DNA of 64,000 nucleotides from Paenibacillus sp. L3-i20 (GTDB lineage Bacteria > Bacillota > Bacilli > Paenibacillales > Paenibacillaceae). The notes beneath the pieces were generated by a model. That model ran no database searches. It saw only the letters and a program-made list of their open reading frames with translations, and was not told the origin of the DNA. Of the stretch, positions 14,108 to 22,878 are shown one piece after another. The stretch covers positions 1,612,001-1,676,000 of the forward strand of contig NZ_BQME02000002.1 in NCBI RefSeq assembly GCF_022180385.2, in the 5' to 3' direction. Within the stretch, counting starts at the first letter, position 1. Each line of letters starts with the position of its first letter. Made by a program: the position numbers and the translations under genes.

Positions 14108-16184
14108 TCCTAAACACCCCTTTAGCGCTTGAAGCTATCTCTTCCGTTAGCTTATTAGTAATATTTGAAACGATTTCATCAATAGATCTACCATCTTGGC
14201 GTATATACGTGTCTCCAAATGACATTTTAGGAGATAACGAAATGAAGTTCTGGATGTTGTTCATTTCAGCGATTTCACGCATTAGCTTAAGATCTTCACT
14301 ACTAATATCCACCGTGTCATTGATCTTGCCTAGCTCCCCTACCTTGTCTACATTACCTATATCTATAGCATCAGCAGCGCCAGAAAAATCAAACGGTTCC
14401 TCATTAGCAACTTCTTTTTCAGTATTCTTAAGTGCTTCGTCAGCGGCTCTTGCCTTCATGCTCTCTTGCAATTTCGCCTCACGTTCCGCTGCTTTCTCAG
14501 CAGCATTGGCATAGGCTTCTGTTTTCTTTAAAGCAACGATATCATTCATACCAGCTGTAATTTTATCGAAACTAAACTCTGCAGATATCTCGTAGGATTT
14601 GCCACTTACTTTATTCACTAATTTCAGCACCGTATTCATACCTTTTATGATTCCGTTTATTACTGTATCGTAAATTTTCCCAATGCTATCAGCCCACCAT
14701 TCAAACGGTGTCATTAACCATTCTGCCAGTTGCCAAAAGTACGCCGGAATACGATCAAAAAAGTTTAAAATGCTATTCCACACTCGCATTAACCCCTCTG
14801 CAAATTTATCATTTGTCTTCCACAGTTTAACAATCCACGTAATTAGACCAATGATTACGGATATAATTAAGACAAATATATTAGCCTTCATCGCTGTATT
14901 AAGTGTTCGCCATCCAGCAGCTAATCCTAATGTCGCAGCGGTCTTTAAAGCAAATGCGATGGTTCCTGCTTTAGTAGCCGCCGTTGCTATCGCAGTAGCG
15001 ATTGCTACCGCCTTTGTACCTATTGCCATAGCTCCTAGCGCTGTTGCTACACCCCAAATAATAGGACTAATCGTAGGCCAGTTATCCGCAAAAAAACCAT
15101 AAGTTTGCGCTACCGCATTTAAGAGCCATACCGCGGCTACCGCAACAGCTCCAAAAACGTTACCCAAATTGCTCAGGTTTTGTTGCGTAGCTGGATCATT
15201 AAGCATTTCGCTAATTTTAAGGATAGCTGGGCCCATCGATTTGAGAGCTGTGTTGCGTATTTGATTAGAAATATCACCGAATGTTTTGGGCATTGAATCT
15301 AACTTTGCATTTATATCATCAGCAGCAGAAAACATGGCTCCCTTAATGATGTCAGCTGTAATTGTACCCTCTGCCGACATTTTTTTAAGATCACCCATCG
15401 ATTTTCCTGTAAACTTCGCAATTGCTTGTGCTAGCATAGGGGCATTCTCCATAATCGATCGAAACTCATCCCCTTGCAACTTACCAGATGCCATCGCTTG
15501 CGATAATTGATACATACCGGATTGTTGTTCCATAGTAGACGCACCACTTACACGGAATGACTTTTGCATAAGTTCAGAAAATGCGACAAGTTCGTCATTG
15601 CTCTTAAATGCATCTTTGGCTAATACGCCCATCTTTCCGATTACGCCAGCCATATCCGTATAGCTACCCCTAGAGCGATCTGCAGCAGCGAATATCTTAT
15701 TCTGGAGTTCAGCTGTCGTCTGTAAGCCATCATTAATCATATCAATTCGAGCTAGGCTATTAACATAGCTGTCACTAGCTGTAGCTATTCCCTGAGCTCC
15801 CTGAAAAGTTAAGTATGCAGCTACCATGCCTTGAAAATTGGAAAGCATATCAAATGATTCCTTCTTACCTCTACGCAATCCAGAATTAATTTGATTTTGT
15901 TTACTAGCCACTTGGCTAAGAGTATTATTTGTTTGATTTAGTGTCTGATTATTGTTATGGATGGTGTTATTTATTTGGTTGTAGTTGTTGTTGATGACTT
16001 GTGTGAGATGAATAATTTGTTGATTTTTACTCACTACTTGGTTTTGGTCGCTAATTGTCTTTGCTGGTATCAAACTATTCCCTTTAGACGATGACATAAC
16101 TTTATTCAATCGTTCTGCCGTACCTAACAAGGATTCCATACGTTTAATTACTCTATTTAAAGTGTTGGACATGCCATCTATCAT
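14100..16184 (-). CDS. tail tape measure protein
   Basis: 694 residues. An Asn/Gln-rich coiled coil (60-110) leads into the tape-measure N-terminal domain: DSYVNSLARIDMINDGLQ, the conserved SGMYQLSQAMASGKLQGDEF and MENAPMLAQAIAKFTGKSM near 225-260. Hydrophobic segments lie near 345-430 (WLLNAVAQTYGF, AMAIGTKAVAIATAIATAAT and FVLIISVIIGLITWIVKLW), which may enter the host membrane at DNA injection. Protein length sets tail length; about 700 residues is short for a contractile phage. Confidence 0.93.
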   Translation of the reverse strand: MIDGMSNTLNRVIKRMESLLGTAERLNKVMSSSKGNSLIPAKTISDQNQVVSKNQQIIHLTQVINNNYNQINNTIHNNNQTLNQTNNTLSQVASKQNQINSGLRRGKKESFDMLSNFQGMVAAYLTFQGAQGIATASDSYVNSLARIDMINDGLQTTAELQNKIFAAADRSRGSYTDMAGVIGKMGVLAKDAFKSNDELVAFSELMQKSFRVSGASTMEQQSGMYQLSQAMASGKLQGDEFRSIMENAPMLAQAIAKFTGKSMGDLKKMSAEGTITADIIKGAMFSAADDINAKLDSMPKTFGDISNQIRNTALKSMGPAILKISEMLNDPATQQNLSNLGNVFGAVAVAAVWLLNAVAQTYGFFADNWPTISPIIWGVATALGAMAIGTKAVAIATAIATAATKAGTIAFALKTAATLGLAAGWRTLNTAMKANIFVLIISVIIGLITWIVKLWKTNDKFAEGLMRVWNSILNFFDRIPAYFWQLAEWLMTPFEWWADSIGKIYDTVINGIIKGMNTVLKLVNKVSGKSYEISAEFSFDKITAGMNDIVALKKTEAYANAAEKAAEREAKLQESMKARAADEALKNTEKEVANEEPFDFSGAADAIDIGNVDKVGELGKINDTVDISSEDLKLMREIAEMNNIQNFISLSPKMSFGDTYIRQDGRSIDEIVSNITNKLTEEIASSAKGVFRIE

Positions 16185-16235
16185 CTTTAAGCTTGACGTA
16201 ACTGATGCGATACTATCACCTCATTTAGAAAGGAA

Positions 16236-16258
16236 TAAAAAAACACCCCAAAGGGTGT
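16236..16258 (-). terminator. terminator after the membrane-protein moron
   Basis: ACACCC (complement of 16253-16258), 4-nt loop, GGGTGT (complement of 16243-16248), then seven T. It overlaps the stop codon of the 16258 gene. Confidence 0.88.
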
Positions 16259-16902
16259 CATTTAAAATATGTCATGTCGTATGTCACTTTATAGGTCGCA
16301 GCAATATCTAAAGTGGTCACCCATAGATCGTCAATTTTATCATCTATTGAACCGAACCGTATTGATCCACCATTACTATTGACCGACATTCCTGGTGTCA
16401 TCTTAATGCCAAATAACTCAGGTATTTGTTGGTCATTACTATACTCATCGGTACTACCATAGTAAGTTAACCTTACGACTTTGTTATCGATTATTATAAA
16501 TTCAAATTTGTTATTCTCATAAGTAACGTCAGTAGCCTCGTACGTTCTACTAGGTGCTTTAAAGTTCCATCCTTTAACAGATTCGGGCGTACCCATGATA
16601 TCCTTAAGCTCGGTAAGTGTGATCCCACTAAATTGCGATGCATTAATTATTACATTAACCTTTGACGCTTTCTCAGCGCTTTGAGTGATATCCTTGTTGT
16701 TAGCTGTTTCTGGAGCTGGTTCGATCGCAACAGAGACTATAAAACTAATAAAAAAGATCAATGACAAAAAGAATGATGTCAATGTCATGGTCTTATGTCC
16801 CTTCGTTCTAGTACGTTTTTTACTAGCTACTATCCAAAGAATAGCGAATATTACTAAACAAATTCCAGTTAGTAGCCATACGATTCCAAAGAGATCAGTC
16901 AT
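16258..16902 (-). CDS. membrane protein inserted in the tail operon (moron candidate)
   Basis: 214 residues. Two membrane helices at about 5-25 (FGIVWLLTGICLVIFAILWI) and 40-62 (TLTSFFLSLIFFISFIVSVA), then an extracytoplasmic domain of about 145 residues including FSGITLTELKDIMGTPESV and DVTYENNKFEFIIIDNKVV. It lies between the tail chaperone and tape measure genes, has its own terminator, and is preceded by an extended -10-like TGGTAAAAT. Such a self-contained unit in a structural operon is typical of genes expressed from the prophage, for example superinfection exclusion. No family recognised; function is inference. Confidence 0.65.
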   Translation of the reverse strand: MTDLFGIVWLLTGICLVIFAILWIVASKKRTRTKGHKTMTLTSFFLSLIFFISFIVSVAIEPAPETANNKDITQSAEKASKVNVIINASQFSGITLTELKDIMGTPESVKGWNFKAPSRTYEATDVTYENNKFEFIIIDNKVVRLTYYGSTDEYSNDQQIPELFGIKMTPGMSVNSNGGSIRFGSIDDKIDDLWVTTLDIAATYKVTYDMTYFK

Positions 16903-16960
16903 AGGAAACCCCCTAATAATGGTAAATGCAATTCATTTTACCACAAGTACGAGGTTCCTA

Positions 16961-17553
16961 CTATTTGCGTTTCAGTTTTTTTGTTTCTTCATTGTCCCTT
17001 TTTATTTTTATATCTATAGATGCCATTACAAATGCTTTTTCTCTCCTCGGCAAGTCGGCAAACACACTTGGGAGTATGTGTAGCTTATGGAGGGCATAGT
17101 GAGCATAGTTAGCCTCGCCATCGCCCTCCTCTATTAGTTTTTTGCCTCTTCTACCAATTCTGAAAGGTCTAATTCAAATCCACTCAGCGTTTGAATTTGA
17201 TTACTCAGCTCAATTATTTCACCGGCTAGAAGCACTTTGTTCAAGTACTGCGAAGGGCTAGTACATTTTAAAGCCTCGATGCTAGCAGCAGACTTGAAAT
17301 CTGGTTCGATTGTGTGGTTAATAACCATTTGTTCGTTAAAGGTTTTATTATCAAACGCAACAGACCGTTTTCCTTTCCTGAGATCAGTTTTTGTAGACTT
17401 CTTCCGTAAATCTTCAAATTCATCACCCGTCATTCCTTTGATTTTAAATAAAAGCAAATTACCTTTATCATCCTTAAGGCGTTCTGAAATAGGCACCTCT
17501 TTTGTTATGTTATCGATTGGATTGTTATTCAAAAACTCCTGTAATGAACTCAT
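16961..17553 (-). CDS. frameshifted tail assembly chaperone (GT form)
   Basis: The gene at 17134-17553 ends in GCA AAA AAC TAA. The heptamer A AAA AAC at 17143-17137 is a canonical -1 slippery site lying directly before the stop. Shifting back one base leads into an open frame of 58 codons, from CTA at 17137 to TAG at 16961, whose product contains NYAHYALHKLHILPSVFADL and REKAFVMASIDIKIK, the usual C-terminal extension of PBSX/skin-type chaperones. The fusion is about 197 residues. Such G/GT pairs bind the tape measure protein and guide tube polymerisation. The extension has no start codon or ribosome site of its own. Confidence 0.85.
17134..17553 (-). CDS. tail assembly chaperone (G form, XkdN-like)
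   Basis: 139 residues: the N-terminal SSLQEFLNNNPIDNITKEVP and the KGMTGDEFEDLRKKST region are typical of XkdN/YqbN phage tail chaperones. It is the unshifted product; the frameshifted long form is listed separately. Follows the tail tube gene as in PBSX. Confidence 0.9.
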   Translation of the reverse strand: MSSLQEFLNNNPIDNITKEVPISERLKDDKGNLLLFKIKGMTGDEFEDLRKKSTKTDLRKGKRSVAFDNKTFNEQMVINHTIEPDFKSAASIEALKCTSPSQYLNKVLLAGEIIELSNQIQTLSGFELDLSELVEEAKN

Positions 17554-17579
17554 AATTACCTCCTGGTATCAGGTATCTA

Positions 17580-18047
17580 TTAGACACCTGTAATTGTATT
17601 GAATTTGTCTAACAAGTCGTAGTCACTAAATGTGAATGGAATTTCCTCTTCCAGCATATCATCACTACTTGTGTCAAATTGTGCTGCAGTAATACTATCT
17701 ATGTTGCAATTTATCAACACGACCGTTTGCTTTCCTGTTGAGGAACTAGGGTCTTCATTTGTAACTTGAAGATCAAACCAAAAGTCCTGTCCAGTCTTAA
17801 TGTATCTGTGCATCAACAGACGAAACGCTGATGTGACATAATAGACTGTCATTGAGCCGGTTCCACTCCAGCCCGTTGAACGTTTTGGTGTATTCACCTT
17901 GCCGAGAACAGGTACATCAACCTTATTTTTTTCAATTGTTGATTCTAGTGATTTTGCATAAAACAATTCTTCTTTTCGGCCATTAATTATCGCAAAAGCT
18001 TTAGCATACTTACCACTTACTGCATCTGACTCTCTAAAGAATGTCAT
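17580..18047 (-). CDS. tail tube protein (XkdM-like)
   Basis: 155 residues, beginning FFRESDAVSGKYAKAFAIIN and containing GKVNTPKRSTGWSGTGSMTV and HRYIKTGQDFWFDLQVTNED, the signature order of XkdM/YqbM tube subunits. It stacks as rings to form the inner tube inside the sheath. One-base overlap with the sheath gene. Confidence 0.93.
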   Translation of the reverse strand: MTFFRESDAVSGKYAKAFAIINGRKEELFYAKSLESTIEKNKVDVPVLGKVNTPKRSTGWSGTGSMTVYYVTSAFRLLMHRYIKTGQDFWFDLQVTNEDPSSSTGKQTVVLINCNIDSITAAQFDTSSDDMLEEEIPFTFSDYDLLDKFNTITGV

Positions 18048-19378
18048 TATGCTGCACCTCCCACTTTAACCAACACATAAATTTTCTCGATACTATCTAC
18101 TGGTTGGACGTATGACTCGATATACACGCCGTCTGATTGTCCATCAGCTACAGATACGGTTATATCAGTTTGTGAATCAAAGTTCTCCACTGCTTCAATC
18201 CGTTGCAACAGTTCCATATGTTTGATGCAATCTCCCTTCAAGAGGTTCCTGCCATCTGCATTGTTCGAAACCTTGCCCAGATAGAAATCAGAGAAAATAC
18301 GAACAAAATCATTATTAATTCCATCAAGAACACGAATCACTCTGTTTTTTCCAAACTGCTTACCTTTTGCTGGAGTGAAACTTTTAAGTGAATTAATGTC
18401 TTGTTCGACTATTGCCCGTTGATTGCTCAAGGTAAATACGAACTCTCCAGCTTGAAGTGCTGCAACGATCTGACTGTGCGTATAACGCGGTGAGACATCA
18501 ACAGCACCGTCATACGCCGAATAAGTTAACGACTGGTTGATTTGTGCCCCCGCCGTTGCTCCTGCTACCCACGCAGTTGCTTGAGCCGCTGTAAGTGTTG
18601 TTCCATCAGCAAGTACCACACCGTTTTTAACACTGATAACTCCCTCATAATCAGCAGTAGGGTAGTTTTCTAAAACGGTTTGTAACTTTTTGCCCTCAAC
18701 ATCTCTTAGTCGTTTGCAAAAGCTTGTGAATATTCCTTTCAGCGTTGCATCTACACCCGTGTAAGCTAGTGTATCGAAGTTATGAATTTCAATGGCCGCC
18801 ATGTAGTCTGTGAAATCAGCGTTAGTTGTCGTACCATTTGAACCGCCCTGCAATGGCACACCAGCAGAAGCACTTAACGCCCCTGTTCCACTAAAGTTAA
18901 CCCAGTCATTAGCTTTAAGCGCTCCAACGTTAGGCACTTTAATTTGTTCATCTACCAATGCACCAGATACATAAGTCATCACATCAAAAGTGCCTGCTTG
19001 ATCAACATTAGCCGCACTCACAATTCGAATATCATTTCCCCGAATACCGCCATACTTCGCTGTCATAGTCAACGTTCCTAGCGTTGCTGTCGCATTAGTT
19101 CCAGCATTTAAACGATAGAGAAGTAATCGTTTAGCTCTTTTCAAAGACTCACGTATTAGCAGCATCTCACTAGTAGCAAGCGAATACCCTAATGTACTAA
19201 ACGTATCCGCTCCAGCGTCAACAGCAATAACCGTCTTTGCAGGACCCCATGACATTACTAGCGGGATAGTCACTACACCACGATCTCCTACAGTTCCGAG
19301 TGGTTGTGGCTCAGAAGTGAAATTCACGTATACGCCTGGTCTTTCCTTGTTTGTCGTTGTCCAGTTTCCAGATGCCAT
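18047..19378 (-). CDS. contractile tail sheath protein (XkdK-like)
   Basis: 443 residues. The start NWTTTNKERPGVYVNFTSEP, the GDRGVVTIPLVMSWGPAKTV segment and the C-terminal KGDCIKHMELLQRIEAVENF match XkdK/YqbK sheath proteins. Sheath subunits surround the tube and contract at infection, so the phage is a contractile-tailed (myovirus-morphology) type. Length is normal for the family. Confidence 0.95.
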   Translation of the reverse strand: MASGNWTTTNKERPGVYVNFTSEPQPLGTVGDRGVVTIPLVMSWGPAKTVIAVDAGADTFSTLGYSLATSEMLLIRESLKRAKRLLLYRLNAGTNATATLGTLTMTAKYGGIRGNDIRIVSAANVDQAGTFDVMTYVSGALVDEQIKVPNVGALKANDWVNFSGTGALSASAGVPLQGGSNGTTTNADFTDYMAAIEIHNFDTLAYTGVDATLKGIFTSFCKRLRDVEGKKLQTVLENYPTADYEGVISVKNGVVLADGTTLTAAQATAWVAGATAGAQINQSLTYSAYDGAVDVSPRYTHSQIVAALQAGEFVFTLSNQRAIVEQDINSLKSFTPAKGKQFGKNRVIRVLDGINNDFVRIFSDFYLGKVSNNADGRNLLKGDCIKHMELLQRIEAVENFDSQTDITVSVADGQSDGVYIESYVQPVDSIEKIYVLVKVGGAA

Positions 19379-19543
19379 TTATCTTGCCTCCTTCTTTAGA
19401 TACTGCTCAATCTTCCGTTTAGCATCATCCACAGAGTATAATTTATCGTCATCTAGCAGTGCGGTTAAGATGTCTTTCTGGATAGGCATAAATTGTTCAG
19501 ACCCCAATAATCGGGCCTTAGTAAAACCTTGTACTTCGGTCAC
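19379..19543 (-). CDS. short protein before the sheath gene, 54 residues
   Basis: GTG at 19543 overlaps the stop of the upstream gene as GTGA and follows AGGAGG by about 10 nt. The product contains GFTKARLLGSEQFMPIQKD and a C-terminal SVDDAKRKIEQYLKKEAR. PBSX and skin have a similar tiny gene between the tail terminator and the sheath. Its function is not known; translational coupling makes it a real gene. Confidence 0.75.
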   Translation of the reverse strand: MTEVQGFTKARLLGSEQFMPIQKDILTALLDDDKLYSVDDAKRKIEQYLKKEAR

Positions 19544-19971
19544 GGATTTATTACCTCCTTATGCTCAAGTGTCTGCATTAATGGATATTGTGGTTCTTTG
19601 CGCCACACTTTAAAGTTATAATCCACAAAAAAATGCAATACATCTTCGATGATCACAATCCTCATGTTCTTCCCTGCACAAGAGCGACCACCTATATTTA
19701 TCAACTCTAGTACGCTTGTTAACTGCTCGCCCATAGCGTACATGTCATCATTTTTTCTGCCATCGGCAAAATAGTGAATATCCAGTGGGTGATATCGCAT
19801 GTACCTGTTATTTAACTCATGACTATGGCTAGGCTCAAGCAGCTTAACAAAAAAGCCCGGTGGTTTTAGCCCTTGTTTAATCTCTTCATCAAATATCGGC
19901 ATTAACGGAAAAGCCACATCAAGAGCAGCATGAACCGCATAACGTACTTCATTAAATGTCACTTGACTCAT
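19540..19971 (-). CDS. tail terminator-like protein (XkdJ/YqbJ position)
   Basis: 143 residues, with VTFNEVRYAVHAALDVAFPL and KVWRKEPQYPLMQTLEHKEV. The pattern and position directly before the sheath match the DUF6838/XkdJ-type protein proposed to cap the tail. Function is from gene order in related prophages. Confidence 0.82.
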   Translation of the reverse strand: MSQVTFNEVRYAVHAALDVAFPLMPIFDEEIKQGLKPPGFFVKLLEPSHSHELNNRYMRYHPLDIHYFADGRKNDDMYAMGEQLTSVLELINIGGRSCAGKNMRIVIIEDVLHFFVDYNFKVWRKEPQYPLMQTLEHKEVINP

Positions 19972-19973
19972 GC

Positions 19974-20399
19974 TCAGCCCCCCATTAAATCATCCAGTAG
20001 TCTAGTAACATGTTTATCGTAGTAAGTCTGTAATTCACGTTCGATTTCCTTCATGGATATTGTCATCATAAACCTTCCGTCCACCCAGCCAGTGAGGTCT
20101 TTACCTGTCCGATGTCCGTACTCAACAAATATGGCGTATTCCGTATTGTTGTAGATTTCCACGACAAAATCGTTCCCATGACGCTCTACTTTTCCAACCA
20201 TCCAGCTGCGGCGTAATTCTCCCGTTTCACCTAATGGTGTGCGTGGTTTGATTTTACGTTCCGCGCGAAAAGCTACTTCAAGTATGAAATCATGCATAAA
20301 CTTCTCAATGATTCCATTTTCCATAGATGTCCTCATGTGATTGGTCATACGTTCTAGCGCCGAGAAATCAAATTCTCCCCACTTCAAAATTAAGCCCAT
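19974..20399 (-). CDS. head-tail joining/tail completion protein (HK97 gp10-like, XkdI)
   Basis: 141 residues. The segment RAERKIKPRTPLGETGELRR, then NTEYAIFVEYGHRTGKDL, is the well-known gp10-like motif (P-x-x-T-G-x-L-R-x-S and Y-A-x-x-V-E-x-G). The family joins head connector and tail. Overlaps the upstream gene by 10 bp. Confidence 0.9.
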   Translation of the reverse strand: MGLILKWGEFDFSALERMTNHMRTSMENGIIEKFMHDFILEVAFRAERKIKPRTPLGETGELRRSWMVGKVERHGNDFVVEIYNNTEYAIFVEYGHRTGKDLTGWVDGRFMMTISMKEIERELQTYYDKHVTRLLDDLMGG

Positions 20400-20764
20400 C
20401 CCCTAAAGGATAGGCTTATCTCTTGATGGCTACTATAAGGCGGGAATGGCTTTCCTGCTGTATATGATTCCTTGCGACCTGTAGAAGCCCTCACAACCTC
20501 TATTAAGTCGCCTTGTAAAATCTCAATCTCTGGTGCAATAAATAGTTTCGCATCGAAAACAACGTCATTCTGCGCCTCAGTCTGTCCGTTCTTAGGCAAT
20601 CCTGCTTTTGATAGTTTGCACTTTAAGTTTTCGAACAGTTTTTGTGGCTCGAGTCTCGTAGTTTTCTTTATGGGATCTTTAACACTGCGATGACGAAATA
20701 TCGTACAAGTATCCTCATACATGCGCTCTATTGACTTGCGATGTTTAGCGTAGTTAATCCCCAT
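20390..20764 (-). CDS. head closure protein (XkdH/YqbH-like)
   Basis: 124 residues with RMYEDTCTIFRHRSVKDP and a C-terminal region FPPYSSHQEISLSFRGWA; matches in layout the head-tail adaptor of skin/PBSX (YqbH). Beta-rich, no catalytic residues. Position between connector and gp10-like gene supports the call. Confidence 0.82.
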   Translation of the reverse strand: MGINYAKHRKSIERMYEDTCTIFRHRSVKDPIKKTTRLEPQKLFENLKCKLSKAGLPKNGQTEAQNDVVFDAKLFIAPEIEILQGDLIEVVRASTGRKESYTAGKPFPPYSSHQEISLSFRGWA

Positions 20765-20765
20765 C

Positions 20766-21137
20766 CTACCACCTCATTTTTCGGTAGCGGTTTAGATCTA
20801 CACGGTAATTTGTAACTACATCCTCAATACTTGCTTTTGAAGTATTCGTAATTCCTCTGCCACTACCACCAGATGAAGTATCGCCCACACTGATGTTAAC
20901 TGCCCCATCACCCACCGTATCCGCAATCTCTGAGATATGCGGCAATTCAATCCGAACAACGTCGATAGTCATTGATGCCCACACGTATTTGAGTCCATCA
21001 GGTACGTTATCAAGTCCGCAATAGTGCATGATCCGATACCCTATTTCATCGACGTAGCTAAGAATTGAAGAATGATGTTCTGCATCTTTCAATCCAAGTC
21101 GGCGGTCCACTATTTCAAGTACTGCCATATTACTCAT
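20766..21137 (-). CDS. head-tail connector protein (YqbG-like)
   Basis: About 123 residues from ATG 21137 (an in-frame GTG at 21146 lacks a ribosome site at usable distance; AGGTG precedes 21137). Helical: AVLEIVDRRLGLKDAEHHSS and LKYVWASMTIDVVRIELPHI, as in the gp6-like/DUF3199 adaptors that bind below the portal. Gene order is canonical. Confidence 0.82.
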   Translation of the reverse strand: MSNMAVLEIVDRRLGLKDAEHHSSILSYVDEIGYRIMHYCGLDNVPDGLKYVWASMTIDVVRIELPHISEIADTVGDGAVNISVGDTSSGGSGRGITNTSKASIEDVVTNYRVDLNRYRKMRW

Positions 21138-21146
21138 CAAATTCAC

Positions 21147-21371
21147 CTACTCCGGGAATCGAATTAATCCTTCGGCTAAGAGCTCTTCTGCTTCTTCCTC
21201 TGTTAATGAGGACTTCTCTCCCTCTTGATGCAGACCATCTGTGTATCGGACATTTTTAGTCCAAATAACCTCAACTTTTTTGGGCTTCTTTTTCTGTTCT
21301 TTATCTTCGTGTTTAGCTGCCATCTTAGCTGCCTCTTCTGCTTCCAACTTCGCTTTCTCTTCGTCACTCAT
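21147..21371 (-). CDS. small charged protein after the capsid gene
   Basis: 74 residues. The first half is a highly charged Lys/Glu/Ala helix; the second half, VEVIWTKNVRYTDGLHQEGE followed by LTEEEAEELLAEGLIRF, looks like a small folded motif often found in short phage head genes. Function unknown; it lies between capsid and connector. Confidence 0.7.
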   Translation of the reverse strand: MSDEEKAKLEAEEAAKMAAKHEDKEQKKKPKKVEVIWTKNVRYTDGLHQEGEKSSLTEEEAEELLAEGLIRFPE

Positions 21372-21414
21372 ATTTCATTCCCCTTTCAAAGTGAAAGAGA
21401 GGCCTCGGCCTCTC

Positions 21415-22470
21415 TTATGATGCTACTTTCGCTATAAATATAGTGTCGATTTGTTCAAATGATGGAAGCACGATCTCGGATACTATTGCCTGAACATTAA
21501 CAGGGTGTGCTTCCTTAATCGTCGTTATTGCAACACCAGTACTGACTATTTGTACTTCTGCCGAAGTTGCTCCACTCAATAGATCAGCTTCCTCAGGCGT
21601 AGTACCATACCAAGTGCTGCCCAAATTACCTTCCGGAAATAGAGTGAAATAATCATCAGGGTAAAACTGGTGAGTGCTACCATCAAGCAGTGCATATTTT
21701 TTGTTATACACAGCGATCGACAACCCGAATTTTGTAAGAAGATACTGGCGCATTGTTGCATCAGTCACGATAACATTTTGCCATCCAACAGGGTTCATGT
21801 CTTTTAAGAAGCCCTCATTTTTCATGATATAGCCCCATGTTTTACGAGTACAAAGACCGCGTTTAGGACGAACACCTGTGTCGCTCTCAATCTTATCTTG
21901 CCAGCCAGTGATATGACCCGCAATATCGGCCAAAGGATTACTCCATTTCTGAGCAGGGTCAGCAATCGTCTCCATATGATCAGCACTCATACCATAGTTG
22001 TAATCATGGTCTTGGCGTGTCTCAGCGGACGTAATACGAATTCGGCCACTGGATAATAGCTGCATGATCTGACGCTCAGGGATTACCTCAGCACCAAGCA
22101 CAAGCGCCCCAACGTCATTAAATATCTGACTTAGCAAAGGCATAATGTATTGATCATTGGTATTATCCTGCAAGCGGAGAAGGTCCTGACGATCTTTTTC
22201 CCCGATACGCATAGCCTCACGGAAGAACGGCATTTCCGTTTCAACTTTGCTAAATCCGATACGGTCACGCAATGTTGCCTTTGTATCAAATGCGGAAGGC
22301 TGTAGTGATACTGGTAATCCACGAGAACCTTTGATCCAGCTTAGGTCTAGACCTAATTTCTTTCTAGCAGGAAACAGCGTTGACCCCAAGTATGGAACGG
22401 AATTACTAGGATTGTTAGCCATGAACGTAGCAATCGCATTGGCGCTAACGTAATCAAAAATTGTAGGCAT
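21415..22470 (-). CDS. major capsid protein
   Basis: 351 residues. The order FDYVSANAIATFMANN, LFPARKKLGLDLSWIKGSRG, SAFDTKATLRDRIGFSKV and TRKTWGYIMKNEGFLKDMNP matches the gpE/YqbE-type HK97-fold capsid proteins. Preceded by the decoration-like and scaffold genes as in SPP1/skin head modules. No N-terminal prohead protease domain. Confidence 0.92.
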   Translation of the reverse strand: MPTIFDYVSANAIATFMANNPSNSVPYLGSTLFPARKKLGLDLSWIKGSRGLPVSLQPSAFDTKATLRDRIGFSKVETEMPFFREAMRIGEKDRQDLLRLQDNTNDQYIMPLLSQIFNDVGALVLGAEVIPERQIMQLLSSGRIRITSAETRQDHDYNYGMSADHMETIADPAQKWSNPLADIAGHITGWQDKIESDTGVRPKRGLCTRKTWGYIMKNEGFLKDMNPVGWQNVIVTDATMRQYLLTKFGLSIAVYNKKYALLDGSTHQFYPDDYFTLFPEGNLGSTWYGTTPEEADLLSGATSAEVQIVSTGVAITTIKEAHPVNVQAIVSEIVLPSFEQIDTIFIAKVAS

Positions 22471-22491
22471 GTAATAGCCCCTTTCTGCCCT

Positions 22492-22860
22492 TTAGGCAAG
22501 GAATGTAATTTGTTTAAGTGCGGTAACTTCTGCAGCATCTGGTGCAGCAGGTAATTTTGATCTATTGATAAATCCATGGATGACCATTGCACCTGATGCT
22601 GGACCATAGGTAACATCTACATCATCAAAAAGAACCCCCTCAGCGTTTGACACACCTGTGGTTGTTACTGCTTTTTTCACCTTTGTAGCTGGTGTTGTAA
22701 GTGTGCCACCCCCTACAATCGTTCCTGCTGGCACAATCTTTTTACCATCCACCACTACCACTCCAGCATCATCAACAGTTACTGGGATAGCAACGTAGTG
22801 GTCAGGGAACTTGAGGATGCCCTTCTTATTCGTATAAGTCGTTTTAATAAATTTACTCAT
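22492..22860 (-). CDS. head decoration-like protein
   Basis: 122 residues, beta-rich and with AGVVVVDGKKIVPAGTIVGG and VLFDDVDVTYGPASGAMVIH, the pattern of gpD-like capsid decoration/stabilisation proteins (head fibre or cement). Position between scaffold and capsid genes supports this. The exact family is not certain. Confidence 0.75.
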   Translation of the reverse strand: MSKFIKTTYTNKKGILKFPDHYVAIPVTVDDAGVVVVDGKKIVPAGTIVGGGTLTTPATKVKKAVTTTGVSNAEGVLFDDVDVTYGPASGAMVIHGFINRSKLPAAPDAAEVTALKQITFLA

Positions 22861-22878
22861 CTACAATCTGCCTCCTTA

